Part shown: in pieces, positions 33,797-41,987 of the stretch
Numbering within the stretch: the stretch's first letter is position 1
How the letters are laid out: every line of letters begins with the position of its first letter
Assembly (NCBI RefSeq): GCF_042650885.1
Contig: NZ_JBHSBU010000001.1
Coordinates: forward strand, 4,464,001 to 4,528,000
Length of the DNA stretch: 64,000 nucleotides
Reading direction: 5' to 3'
Origin: Chitinimonas_A lacunae
Lineage (GTDB): Bacteria > Pseudomonadota > Gammaproteobacteria > Burkholderiales > Chitinimonadaceae
Translations under genes and position numbers: made by a program
Notes under the pieces: model-generated
The model's database searches: none
What the model was told of the DNA's origin: nothing
What the model saw: the letters and a program-made list of their open reading frames with translations, nothing else

Positions 33797-34366
33797 TCAG
33801 GGCGAAGAGCGTATCCGGCGGGAGGGGGCGGGCGGGACGCTGGCGGCCTGTAGTTGCTCCGGATCGAAGCGGTACAGCTTGTTCAGCAGTTCACGGTCGA
33901 TCCGCAGCAACATCCGGCCTTCGAGCCGCTCGCTTTTCCAGGTATCGGCCAGCTCCTGGCATTGCTGTTTGCTGAAGTCGCGCTCCTGTTCCAGCCGTTG
34001 CAGAAACTCGCGCTGGCTGTCGGCCATCGCCTGGCTGCGCTGGCTGAGCCGCTCGTTGACCGCAGGCGGCGTCCTGGCGCGCAGCCGGGCGATGCGGGCA
34101 TCGATATCGGGGTAGTGCTGAGCCAGTGCCGTCAGCGTATGCTGCCGCTCGGCCTCGATCTGACGGGCAATCTCGGGCGGGGCCAGCCGGCGGCAGAGTT
34201 GTTCGAGTTGCTGGGCCTGACGCTGGTTATGTTCAAATTCCCAGGCGCGGCTGGCCATCTCGAAGGCGGTTTCCTGCCGCTCACGTTCGACCCACGCCGG
34301 CTTGGCCGCCTCGACGCCGGGCAGGACAAGGCTCAGAACCAGCAATAGACGGAGCGGCGAGGACAT
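33797..34366 (-). CDS. Periplasmic protein of a tandem three-copy family, copy C
   Basis: A 189-residue protein, first in its cluster. The signal peptide ends near VEA (residue 20). Shared pattern: AWEFEH (41-46), C58, YPDIDARIARLR with TPPAVN (99-104), C136 in KQQCQELADTW. It is the most Gln/Glu/Arg-rich copy, probably a helical bundle, and lacks the LF.L tail pattern in exact form. I start at the Met before the signal sequence; the frame extends upstream into AT-rich DNA without support. Function unknown. Confidence 0.8.
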   Translation of the reverse strand: MSSPLRLLLVLSLVLPGVEAAKPAWVERERQETAFEMASRAWEFEHNQRQAQQLEQLCRRLAPPEIARQIEAERQHTLTALAQHYPDIDARIARLRARTPPAVNERLSQRSQAMADSQREFLQRLEQERDFSKQQCQELADTWKSERLEGRMLLRIDRELLNKLYRFDPEQLQAASVPPAPSRRIRSSP

Positions 34367-34687
34367 GGCAAAAGATGGGCAGGCAAGGATGGTCGGCAGT
34401 CTATACATTTGTAATGCTTGAGTGAAGCGTAAACGCTGGGGAATAATGCTTATGGCATTGATTGCTGTTGAGACGAGGTTTTTGGCAGGTTTTGCATAAA
34501 ACGTTCCAAATAAACTGGATATGCCTTCATTGCTTGCAATGATTTTGCGCAGATCTTTATCCAATTAATGTAACGGCTGTATCGCCCATCACCGCTGTCC
34601 CCGGCAGACCCGATCCGTCCCCGCCGTGGTCGAATTCAACGCGCCCGCGCTGCTCAGTCGGGCGTTTGCGTCCTGGAAAGGCCCTTG
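34367..34687. promoter_or_regulatory. Divergent promoter region, AT-rich
   Basis: This 321-base region separates the three-copy cluster (minus) from the CAP gene (plus) and is much more AT-rich than either side (about 34400-34580). It should hold both promoters. I could not assign specific -35/-10 pairs with confidence, and see no gene in it. Confidence 0.4.
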
Positions 34688-36685
34688 ATGTCCCGATCCC
34701 AAACCCTGTTGCGTCTGTCGGCGCTGGCTCTGGCGCTGTCTGCTGCCTGGGCGGCCCCCCAATTTCCTACCAGCCTCGACGGCCTGGAGCACACTCAAAA
34801 CCGCTTCGCCGCCGACGCAGGCTATAGCCTCGACACCACCACGCGCGAGCCGGTGCGGCTGTTCTTCAATACGGTCTATGCCGCTTCCGACGGGGTGGCG
34901 AGCGGCTGGCGCGGCGATCTGGCCAGTTGCCATGCCGGCGATACCTCGGCCGAGTTCAAGGCGGCGATGCAGCGGCGCATCAACTGGTTCCGCGCCATGG
35001 CCGGCCTGCCGGCTGCGGTCGAACTCGACAACACCTTCAACCAGAAGGCCCAGCAGGCCGCCTTGATGATGGCGGCCAACCGCAGCCTCAGCCATAACCC
35101 GCCGACCAGTTGGAAATGCTATAGCGCAGCCGGCGCCGAAGGGGCAGGCAAATCGAATATCTATCTGGGCAGTTTCGGCCCGGGTGCCATCTCGGGCTAT
35201 ATCCTCGACCCCGGTGGCGGCAATAGCGCCGTCGGCCATCGGCGCTGGGTGCTGTATCCGCAGACCCGCTTTATGGGCGTGGGCGATGTCGATGGGGCGG
35301 TGTCCGGCATGTCGTCCAACGCGCTCTGGGTGCAGGACGGCAACGCCTGGTCGGTCCGCCCGGCCGTGCGCGACGATTTCGTCGCCTGGCCGCCCAAGGG
35401 CTATGTGCCGTATCAGACCGTCTATCCGCGCTGGTCGCTGTCCTATCCCAAGGCCGATTTCTCGGCCGCCCGGGTCAGCATGACCGAAAACGGCCAGCCG
35501 ATGGCCACCCAGCTCGAACCGCTGGCCAATGGCTATGGCGAGAACACCCTGGTCTGGCTGCCCGGCAATTATCGCGATGGCTCACGTTGGCAGAAACCGG
35601 CTGCCGATACGGTCTATCGGGTCACCGTCGACAATGTGCTGGTCAATGGGGCGGCCAAACGCTTTGAATACAGCGTGATCGTGTTCGACCCGGCCGTCGT
35701 GGGCGCCGACAGCGTGGCGGCCACGGTGGACGGTCCGGCCAATGCCCCGCTCAACCAGGGCACCCGCTATCGCTTCGGCAACGTGCCCGGCGCCACGAGC
35801 TACCAGTGGCGCGTGCTGAGCGTCGAGCCGTATTCGCTCGAAGACGGCGCCGAGCAGGGCAGCAGCCGCTTTGACGTGTCGATCTCGGCCGGCTACGAAG
35901 CCGTGGTCAGCAGCCCGGTCGCCTCGGGTGCCGCGGCCTTTCATCTGGCGCATACCCAGGCCAGCAATCAGACGCTGACGCTCAAGCAGTCGCTGGTCCC
36001 CAGCGCCAGTACCACGCTGCGTTTCGATAGCCGGCTTGGTCTGTCCACGGCCGGCGAAGTGGCACTGGTCGAAGTGTCGGGCGACGACGGCAAGAGCTGG
36101 AGCGAGGTCTATCGGCAGGCGGGCGGCAGCAACGAAAAATCGTTCCAGAGCCGCAGCGTGGCGCTCGCGGCTTATGCCGGCCAGACGATCAAACTGCGCT
36201 TTCGCTATGCCCATGAGAGCGGCAGCTACTATCCGCAGGCCAACAGCGGCATCGGCTGGTATCTCGACAATATCTCGCTCAGCGGCGCCGACCGGGTGGC
36301 CGACAGCGGCACGCCGACCGAAGCGGGCAGCGATGGCTTCGAGTTCCGTCCCACTGCGTCCGGAGTGCGGCTGTTGCAGGCCCGGCCCGGCATGTACGGT
36401 CATTTCTCCACCTGGGGACCGCTCAAGCGGGTGACGGTGGACGGCACGGTATTGGCCGAGGAAGAGCGCCTGTTCAACTGGGCCGAATTCAAGTTCCGCG
36501 ACCTGTTCCATCCGGCCGCCGTCAGCCTGTCGCTGCTCGGCTATACGGCGCGTGCCTATGCAAATGGCGTCTATCTGGGCGTCAAGGACGGCCAGGTCTA
36601 CGTCTACGGCCCGCAGTTCAATGGCCTGCTGGGCGTGGGCCGGGTGGCCGACTATATGAGCCAGGTCACGGCCGATGGCTATTGA
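34688..36685 (+). CDS. Secreted CAP/SCP-domain protein with jelly-roll C-terminal region
   Basis: A 665-residue exported protein with a signal peptide ending near AWA (residue 22). Residues about 55-230 form a CAP/SCP-like domain (FRAMAGLPAAVELD, SLSHNPP, GHRRWVLYPQTRFMGVG). Residues about 430-540 look like a MAM or immune-inhibitor-type beta-sandwich, with STAGEVALVEVSGDDGKSW and GIGWYLDNISL. A distinct C-terminal module follows. It may bind cell-wall or surface ligands outside the cell; this is inference. A TTG one codon earlier is possible. It overlaps dacB by 11 bases. Confidence 0.8.
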   Translation: MSRSQTLLRLSALALALSAAWAAPQFPTSLDGLEHTQNRFAADAGYSLDTTTREPVRLFFNTVYAASDGVASGWRGDLASCHAGDTSAEFKAAMQRRINWFRAMAGLPAAVELDNTFNQKAQQAALMMAANRSLSHNPPTSWKCYSAAGAEGAGKSNIYLGSFGPGAISGYILDPGGGNSAVGHRRWVLYPQTRFMGVGDVDGAVSGMSSNALWVQDGNAWSVRPAVRDDFVAWPPKGYVPYQTVYPRWSLSYPKADFSAARVSMTENGQPMATQLEPLANGYGENTLVWLPGNYRDGSRWQKPAADTVYRVTVDNVLVNGAAKRFEYSVIVFDPAVVGADSVAATVDGPANAPLNQGTRYRFGNVPGATSYQWRVLSVEPYSLEDGAEQGSSRFDVSISAGYEAVVSSPVASGAAAFHLAHTQASNQTLTLKQSLVPSASTTLRFDSRLGLSTAGEVALVEVSGDDGKSWSEVYRQAGGSNEKSFQSRSVALAAYAGQTIKLRFRYAHESGSYYPQANSGIGWYLDNISLSGADRVADSGTPTEAGSDGFEFRPTASGVRLLQARPGMYGHFSTWGPLKRVTVDGTVLAEEERLFNWAEFKFRDLFHPAAVSLSLLGYTARAYANGVYLGVKDGQVYVYGPQFNGLLGVGRVADYMSQVTADGY

Positions 36686-38129
36686 TGGGCTGGCCCGCTG
36701 GCTGCTGCTGTGCTGCCTGGGCAGCATGGCCGCGGCCGCGCTGCCGCCGCCCGTCGAAGCGGCGCGGCAGGCGGCCGGCCTGCCCGAGTCGGCGCTGGGC
36801 CTGGTTGTCTGGCCGCTGGCCGGCGGGCCGCCACGGCTCGAACATCGGGCCGATGCGGCGATGAATCCGGCCTCGGCCATGAAGCTGATCACCGGACTGG
36901 CCGCTCTGGAGCGGCTGGGTCCGGCCTACAGCTGGCGTACAACGCTCTATGGCGACGGACCGATCGTTGCCGGCACCCTCGAAGGCAATCTCTATCTGCA
37001 AGGCGGCGGTGATCCGCGCTTTACCTTTGAACAGCTCTGGTTGCTGCTGCGCCAGTTGCGCGCACGCGGCGTGCAGCGGATCGCTGGCGACCTGGTGCTC
37101 GATCGCAGCCGCTATCGCCTGTCTGCCGACCCTGCCGCGAACTTCGATGAGCAGCCCGAGCGGGCCTACCATGTCGATGGCGATGCGCTGCTGGTCAACT
37201 TCAAGGCGCAGAAATTCGAATTCGAATCGGACGACGGGCAGGTGACGGTACGGGTCGAACCGCCACTCGACGGCTTACAGGTGTCGTCGCGCCAGCAACT
37301 GGTCGATCTGCCGTGCGAGCGCTGGCCGACCTTGTGGCAGCGGCCCGAAATCCGCCGAGACAGCGCCGGGATCGCGCTGGAATTCATCGGCGAGTTTCCC
37401 CGTCATTGCCGGGCCGAGCGCTATCTGGCGCTGTTCGACCATGCCGACTTTGCCGGCCGGCTGACGCTGGCCCTGTGGCGCGAGCTGGGCGGCAGCGTGG
37501 CCGGCACGGTGCGGCAGGGGCCGGTGCCCGAGGCAGCCCGGCAGCTTGGCGAGTGGGAGTCGGCCGAGCTGGGCAGCCAGTTGCGCGATCTGCTCAAATT
37601 CTCCAATAACACCATGGCGCGGGCCTTCTATCTGAGCCTCGGCGCCGATTTGCAGGCCATCGACCCTGACGCCGCCGGATTTGACACCGCTGCGGCGGCC
37701 GAGCGGGCGGTGCAGGCGGCGCTCGCTTCGCTGGGCCTGGATTTTCCGGAGCTGGTGGTCGAGAACGGTTCGGGCCTGTCCCGGCTGGGGCGGGTCAGCC
37801 CGCGTCATCTGGCCGAGTTGCTGCGGGTGGCGCGCGCCCATCGCTATGGTGATGACTTCTATGCCGCGTTGCCCGTGCTGGGCGTCGACGGCACCTTGCG
37901 CCGTCGGCTTGACGGCACTCCGCTGGCCGGCCAGGGCCGGCTCAAAACGGGCACGCTCGACGAGGTGCGGGCGCTGGCCGGCCTGATGCACGACGCGACG
38001 GGCCGGCCATGGATCGTGGTGGCGCTGGTCAACGATCCGCGCGCCGAGGCGTCGATGCCACTGCTCGATGCGCTGTTGCGTTGGGTCTGGACCTTGTCAG
38101 ACCAGGACCCGCCGTCCCATCCGGGCTAG
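36675..38129 (+). CDS. dacB: D-alanyl-D-alanine carboxypeptidase/endopeptidase (PBP4 type)
   Basis: A 484-residue periplasmic class C penicillin-binding protein that trims peptidoglycan cross-bridges. A signal peptide covers about residues 1-22. All three active-site motifs are present: S67-A-M-K70, S310-N-N312 and K424-T-G426. The insert domain between the first two motifs has the expected length. Its start lies inside the CAP gene by 11 bases, so translation is probably coupled. ubiD follows 49 bases later. Confidence 0.95.
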   Translation: MAIDGLARWLLLCCLGSMAAAALPPPVEAARQAAGLPESALGLVVWPLAGGPPRLEHRADAAMNPASAMKLITGLAALERLGPAYSWRTTLYGDGPIVAGTLEGNLYLQGGGDPRFTFEQLWLLLRQLRARGVQRIAGDLVLDRSRYRLSADPAANFDEQPERAYHVDGDALLVNFKAQKFEFESDDGQVTVRVEPPLDGLQVSSRQQLVDLPCERWPTLWQRPEIRRDSAGIALEFIGEFPRHCRAERYLALFDHADFAGRLTLALWRELGGSVAGTVRQGPVPEAARQLGEWESAELGSQLRDLLKFSNNTMARAFYLSLGADLQAIDPDAAGFDTAAAAERAVQAALASLGLDFPELVVENGSGLSRLGRVSPRHLAELLRVARAHRYGDDFYAALPVLGVDGTLRRRLDGTPLAGQGRLKTGTLDEVRALAGLMHDATGRPWIVVALVNDPRAEASMPLLDALLRWVWTLSDQDPPSHPG

Positions 38130-38178
38130 AATGCCGGCCGATCCGGGCGGCTGGCCGCCCACCGAGAAAGGCTCTGCG

Positions 38179-39702
38179 ATGAAATACCGCGATCTGCGCG
38201 ACTTTATGGCGCAGTTGGAAACCCTGGGCGAGCTGCGCCGCCTCGATGCACCGGTGTCGCCCCGGCTGGAAATGACCGAGCTGTGCGACCGGGTGCTGCG
38301 GGCAGGTGGCCCGGCCATCCTGTTTGGCAATGTGCCGGGCTACCAGATGCCGGTGCTGGGCAATCTATTTGGCACGCCGCGCCGGGTGGCGCTCGGCATG
38401 GGTGCCGACGAAGTCGGGGCGCTGCGCGAGATCGGCCGATTGCTCGCCTATCTCAAGGAGCCCGAGCCGCCCAAGGGCCTGCGCGATGCCTGGGAGAAAT
38501 GGCCGCTGCTCAAGCAGGTGCTCAATATGGCCCCCAAGACCGTGCGCAGCGCCCCGTGTCAGGAAAAGGTGGTGGAAGGCACCGCGGTCGATCTGGGCCG
38601 GATTCCCATCCAGCATTGCTGGCCCGGCGACGTGGCGCCCTTGATTACCTGGGGCTTGGTGGTGACGCGCGGTCCGCACAAGCCGCGGCAGAATCTGGGC
38701 ATCTACCGCCAGCAACTGATCGGTCGCAACCAGCTGATCATGCGTTGGCTGGCCCATCGCGGCGGCGCGCTCGATTTTCGTGAACACGCGCTGGCGCAGC
38801 CGGGCCAGCCGTTCCCGATCTCGGTGGTGCTGGGCTGTGACCCCGCCACCATCCTGGGCGCCGTGACCCCGGTGCCCGACAGTCTGTCCGAGTACCAGTT
38901 CGCCGGCCTGCTGCGCGGTGCCAAGACCGAGCTGGTCCAGTGCCTGGGCAATACGCTGCAAGTGCCGGCCACGGCGGAAATCGTGCTCGAGGGTCATATC
39001 CCGACCGCTCCGCCGGGCTTCAGCGGTCATAGCGAAGCCGGCGTGCCGCTCAAGGAAAGTGGCGGCTATCTGCATGCGCTCGAAGGTCCGTATGGCGACC
39101 ATACGGGCTACTACAACGAGCAGGACTGGTTTCCGGTGTTCCAGGTCGACCGCATCACTTCGCGGCCCGATCCGATCTATCACTCGACCTATACCGGCAA
39201 GCCGCCCGATGAGCCGGCCGTGCTGGGCGTGGCGCTCAACGAAGTCTTCGTGCCCATCCTGCAAAAGCAGTTTCCCGAGATCGTCGATTTCTACCTGCCA
39301 CCCGAGGGCTGTTCCTATCGGATGGCCATCGTCAGCATGAAAAAAGCCTACGCCGGCCACGCCAAGCGGGTGATGTTCGGTGTCTGGTCCTTTCTGCGTC
39401 AGTTCATGTACACCAAATTCATCGTGGTGGTGGACGACGATGTCGATGCCCGCGACTGGAACGAAGTGATCTGGGCCATCACCACCCGGATGGACCCCAG
39501 TCGCGACACGGTCCTGGTGGACAGCACGCCCATCGACTACCTCGATTTCGCTTCACCGGTATCGGGCCTGGGCTCGAAGATGGGGCTCGACGCCACCAAT
39601 AAATGGCCCGGCGAAACCCAGCGCGAATGGGGCGTGCCGATCAGCCATGATGCGGCGGCTAAGGCGCGGGTCGATGCGTTGTGGAAGGAGTTGGGGTGGT
39701 AG
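38179..39702 (+). CDS. ubiD: 3-octaprenyl-4-hydroxybenzoate decarboxylase UbiD
   Basis: A 507-residue prenylated-FMN-dependent decarboxylase of ubiquinone synthesis. It begins MKYRDLRDFMAQLETLGEL; the ISVVLGCDPATILGA, LEGHIPTAPPGFSGHSEAGVP and DHTGYY blocks and the catalytic E(x)nE/D region are in place, as is VVVDDDVDARDWNEVIWA. It needs prenylated FMN made by UbiX, which is not in this window. Frame extends upstream into dacB; this ATG matches the family start, though its ribosome site is weak. Confidence 0.96.
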   Translation: MKYRDLRDFMAQLETLGELRRLDAPVSPRLEMTELCDRVLRAGGPAILFGNVPGYQMPVLGNLFGTPRRVALGMGADEVGALREIGRLLAYLKEPEPPKGLRDAWEKWPLLKQVLNMAPKTVRSAPCQEKVVEGTAVDLGRIPIQHCWPGDVAPLITWGLVVTRGPHKPRQNLGIYRQQLIGRNQLIMRWLAHRGGALDFREHALAQPGQPFPISVVLGCDPATILGAVTPVPDSLSEYQFAGLLRGAKTELVQCLGNTLQVPATAEIVLEGHIPTAPPGFSGHSEAGVPLKESGGYLHALEGPYGDHTGYYNEQDWFPVFQVDRITSRPDPIYHSTYTGKPPDEPAVLGVALNEVFVPILQKQFPEIVDFYLPPEGCSYRMAIVSMKKAYAGHAKRVMFGVWSFLRQFMYTKFIVVVDDDVDARDWNEVIWAITTRMDPSRDTVLVDSTPIDYLDFASPVSGLGSKMGLDATNKWPGETQREWGVPISHDAAAKARVDALWKELGW

Positions 39703-39741
39703 CCATGATGGGGCGATTCGTTCTTTAAGAAAGGTCTTGTG

Positions 39742-40755
39742 ATGATAGACAGCATTGAACTTAAGAATTTTGGCCCACTGCGGGATTGCCGCTGGGCGGG
39801 ACTCGGGCGTATCAATCTGGTGATCGGCAGCAACGGCAGCGGTAAGACCTTTCTGCTCAAGGCAATCTATGCCGCCTTGAGAACGATAGAGGAATACCGG
39901 CGTGGCGATGATCAACGCACAGCGGCTGAGATTCTGGCTGATAAGCTGTACTGGACCTTCCAATCGGAAAAGATTGGCGACCTGGTCAGTAAGGGTGCCG
40001 ACTCTTCCTTGACCTTTAAATTGGAATTCAATCGCCAACGCTTTAGCTACGGTTTTGGTCGCGATACCAGCAAACAGATCTCGTCGTTGGAAAATGAAGT
40101 GCCGCCCCGTACTAGCAATTCCATCTTCTTGCCGGCAAAGGAAGTGCTGTCGCTACACCAGATCATCCTGAAGTCCCGTGAGCAGGATAAAGTTTTCGGT
40201 TTTGACGATACTTATCTAGATCTGGCCCGCGCCCTGAGGCTGCCAACCCGGCAGGGCAGGAATTACCCTGAATTCGCTCAGTCGCGTCGCCGCCTGGAGG
40301 AAATTGTCGGCGGGGTGGTGGAATACGACGAACAGGTAGGGCGCTGGCAGTTCAATAAAGGTCGTCACAAATTTCCGATCGGCGTTACCGCTGAAGGTGT
40401 CAAGAAGATTGCCATCCTCGATACCTTACTGGGCAATCGCTATCTCGATGCCAACTCTATCGTTTTGATCGATGAGCCAGAATCGGCGCTACATCCAAGT
40501 GCTATTTCCGAACTGTTGAATATCGTCGCCATGTTGGCAGAGCGGGGAATTCAGTTTGTTCTGGCCAGCCATTCCTACTTCGTGGTCAAGAAACTGTTCC
40601 TGATTGCCCAGGAAAAAGGCTGGTCGATCCCGGTGATCAATGCCGATGAGATGAACTGGGTCAGTCATGACTTGAAGGATGGGATGCCGGACAACCCTAT
40701 CATTGACGAGTCGATCCGGCTTTATAAGGAAGAAGTGGAGTTGGCGCTGAAATGA
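39742..40755 (+). CDS. AAA-type ATPase (AAA15/AAA_21-like) of a two-gene cassette
   Basis: A 337-residue ABC/SMC-related ATPase that begins IDSIELKNFGPLRDC. Walker A is GSNGSGKT (29-36), a VTAEGVKKIAILDTLL helix sits where the signature motif is expected, Walker B is SIVLIDEPESALHP (D244, E245), and FVLASHSYFVVKK supplies the switch His. There is no TOPRIM domain and no coiled-coil arm, so it differs from OLD and RecF proteins. Its stop overlaps the next start by four bases (ATGA). GC is lower than the ubiD gene upstream. A role in DNA or phage defence is plausible but not shown. Confidence 0.8.
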   Translation: MIDSIELKNFGPLRDCRWAGLGRINLVIGSNGSGKTFLLKAIYAALRTIEEYRRGDDQRTAAEILADKLYWTFQSEKIGDLVSKGADSSLTFKLEFNRQRFSYGFGRDTSKQISSLENEVPPRTSNSIFLPAKEVLSLHQIILKSREQDKVFGFDDTYLDLARALRLPTRQGRNYPEFAQSRRRLEEIVGGVVEYDEQVGRWQFNKGRHKFPIGVTAEGVKKIAILDTLLGNRYLDANSIVLIDEPESALHPSAISELLNIVAMLAERGIQFVLASHSYFVVKKLFLIAQEKGWSIPVINADEMNWVSHDLKDGMPDNPIIDESIRLYKEEVELALK

Positions 40756-41312
40756 CGCCGGAAGAGAGCACGGGCGAGTTGGTGGAAATCGAAGAATCGG
40801 GCATGTGCTTCGGCCCTTATCCCGAAGAACTCTGTTTCCGTATCGAGACCAGTCGAGTTTTCCGGCACATTGGCAGTGGTGTCAAGATGGCGGAATTCTT
40901 GTTGCTGCGGCAAGCGAAGAGCGAGACGCCGAGCCTGTGGATCATTGAGGCCAAGTCCAGCAGTCCACGCCCGGCAAGCAAGCAGAGTTTTGATGAATAC
41001 ATCGGTGAAATCCGTGACAAGCTAGCTAACGCGCTGACCCTCGCGGTTTCCATTCGCCTGGGTCGCCATCAGGCTGAGGATGAACTGCCGGTCGGGTTTC
41101 ATAATATTGACTGGCAGAATATCAAGATTCGTCTGATTCTGGTCATTCGAGGCCACCAAGATGCCTGGCTGCCGCCTTTGAAAGATGCGCTGGAAAAAGC
41201 ACTCAATCCCTGTATTCGGTTATGGGGGTTGAAGCCTCCGGCAGTGCTGGTCCTTAATGACCAGAACGCCGAACGCCAGGGACTTCTCAAACCTCGCGGC
41301 GCGGTTGCCTAA
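40752..41312 (+). CDS. Putative PD-(D/E)xK-like partner of the ATPase
   Basis: A 186-residue protein with no family I can name. Its core SLWIIEAKSSSPRP contains E66-A67-K68, matching the ExK half of PD-(D/E)xK nucleases, with an upstream acidic residue E48 in KMAEFLLLR. A predicted strand (IRLILVIRGH) and helix follow, as in such folds. It is translationally coupled to the ATPase. The nuclease reading is inference from motif layout; a catalytically dead or binding role is possible. Lower GC matches its partner and suggests joint acquisition. Confidence 0.6.
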   Translation: MTPEESTGELVEIEESGMCFGPYPEELCFRIETSRVFRHIGSGVKMAEFLLLRQAKSETPSLWIIEAKSSSPRPASKQSFDEYIGEIRDKLANALTLAVSIRLGRHQAEDELPVGFHNIDWQNIKIRLILVIRGHQDAWLPPLKDALEKALNPCIRLWGLKPPAVLVLNDQNAERQGLLKPRGAVA

Positions 41313-41987
41313 ACCTGAATAAGTAGACGCACGAGCCCTTGCGGCTCGGTTGAGCCAATCTACTGGTAGCAGCGTTAGAAAGATTGTCCAAAGCGCTAAA
41401 TGACGGAATGCATTGCCTTTCCATCGATCAGCCTGTAATAGCTTCTCAACAGACTCGCTTCGAGCAATTTTTGCAGTGCTGATGCCCGGTCTTACCATGG
41501 TTTGCCCTGCTTAAGCCGTGCTCAAGACCGGTTTGCTGACGCCAAGTTTCCTATTGGCTCAGGAACGAGGCTTGCTGAGGTTTGGCTCGGATAAAAACCG
41601 AACAGAACCGCCATGCTCAGCCCGTTCACCCCAGCGTCAGCCGTGATGCCGCGCGGTCACTTCCCTTTCCCGTTTGCTCAATGCGTCTTGCCCCGCTTCG
41701 ACTCCGCCGAACCGGATGGCGGAGAGTAGTCTCTTGGGGGGGGAAGCGTGAGCTGTGGAGATTGTCGCGGTTAGGTATGCATTTATTGCATGGATTCTGT
41801 CCAGAGCGCCAAGCCATTTCTTGCGCTGGTTTTGCGGATATATGCTTCAGACGCATAGCTGGATCTGAGCCGTTTTGCCTGGACCGAGGCTGTCGTCCTG
41901 AAGTCCAAAGCGGCTGCTATGATTCGCCCGCGCTTGATAGCCGCATCAAGCCATCAATTTGAATAACAACCGGCCCGTGAAAGCATC
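41313..41987. other. Non-coding region downstream of the ATPase cassette
   Basis: No supported gene in 675 bases. Frames at 41220-41498 (minus) and 41582-41962 (plus) have no ribosome site or domain. A small hairpin (GAGCC...GGCTC at 41335-41349) may end the cassette transcript. An eight-G run lies at 41736-41743. TATGAT at 41918-41923 could be a -10 element for the OmpA-type gene. Confidence 0.45.

Noticed and set aside
41582..41962. 126-codon plus-strand frame before the OmpA-type gene
   Set aside because: No ribosome site, no domain, Arg/Cys-rich chance-like composition.
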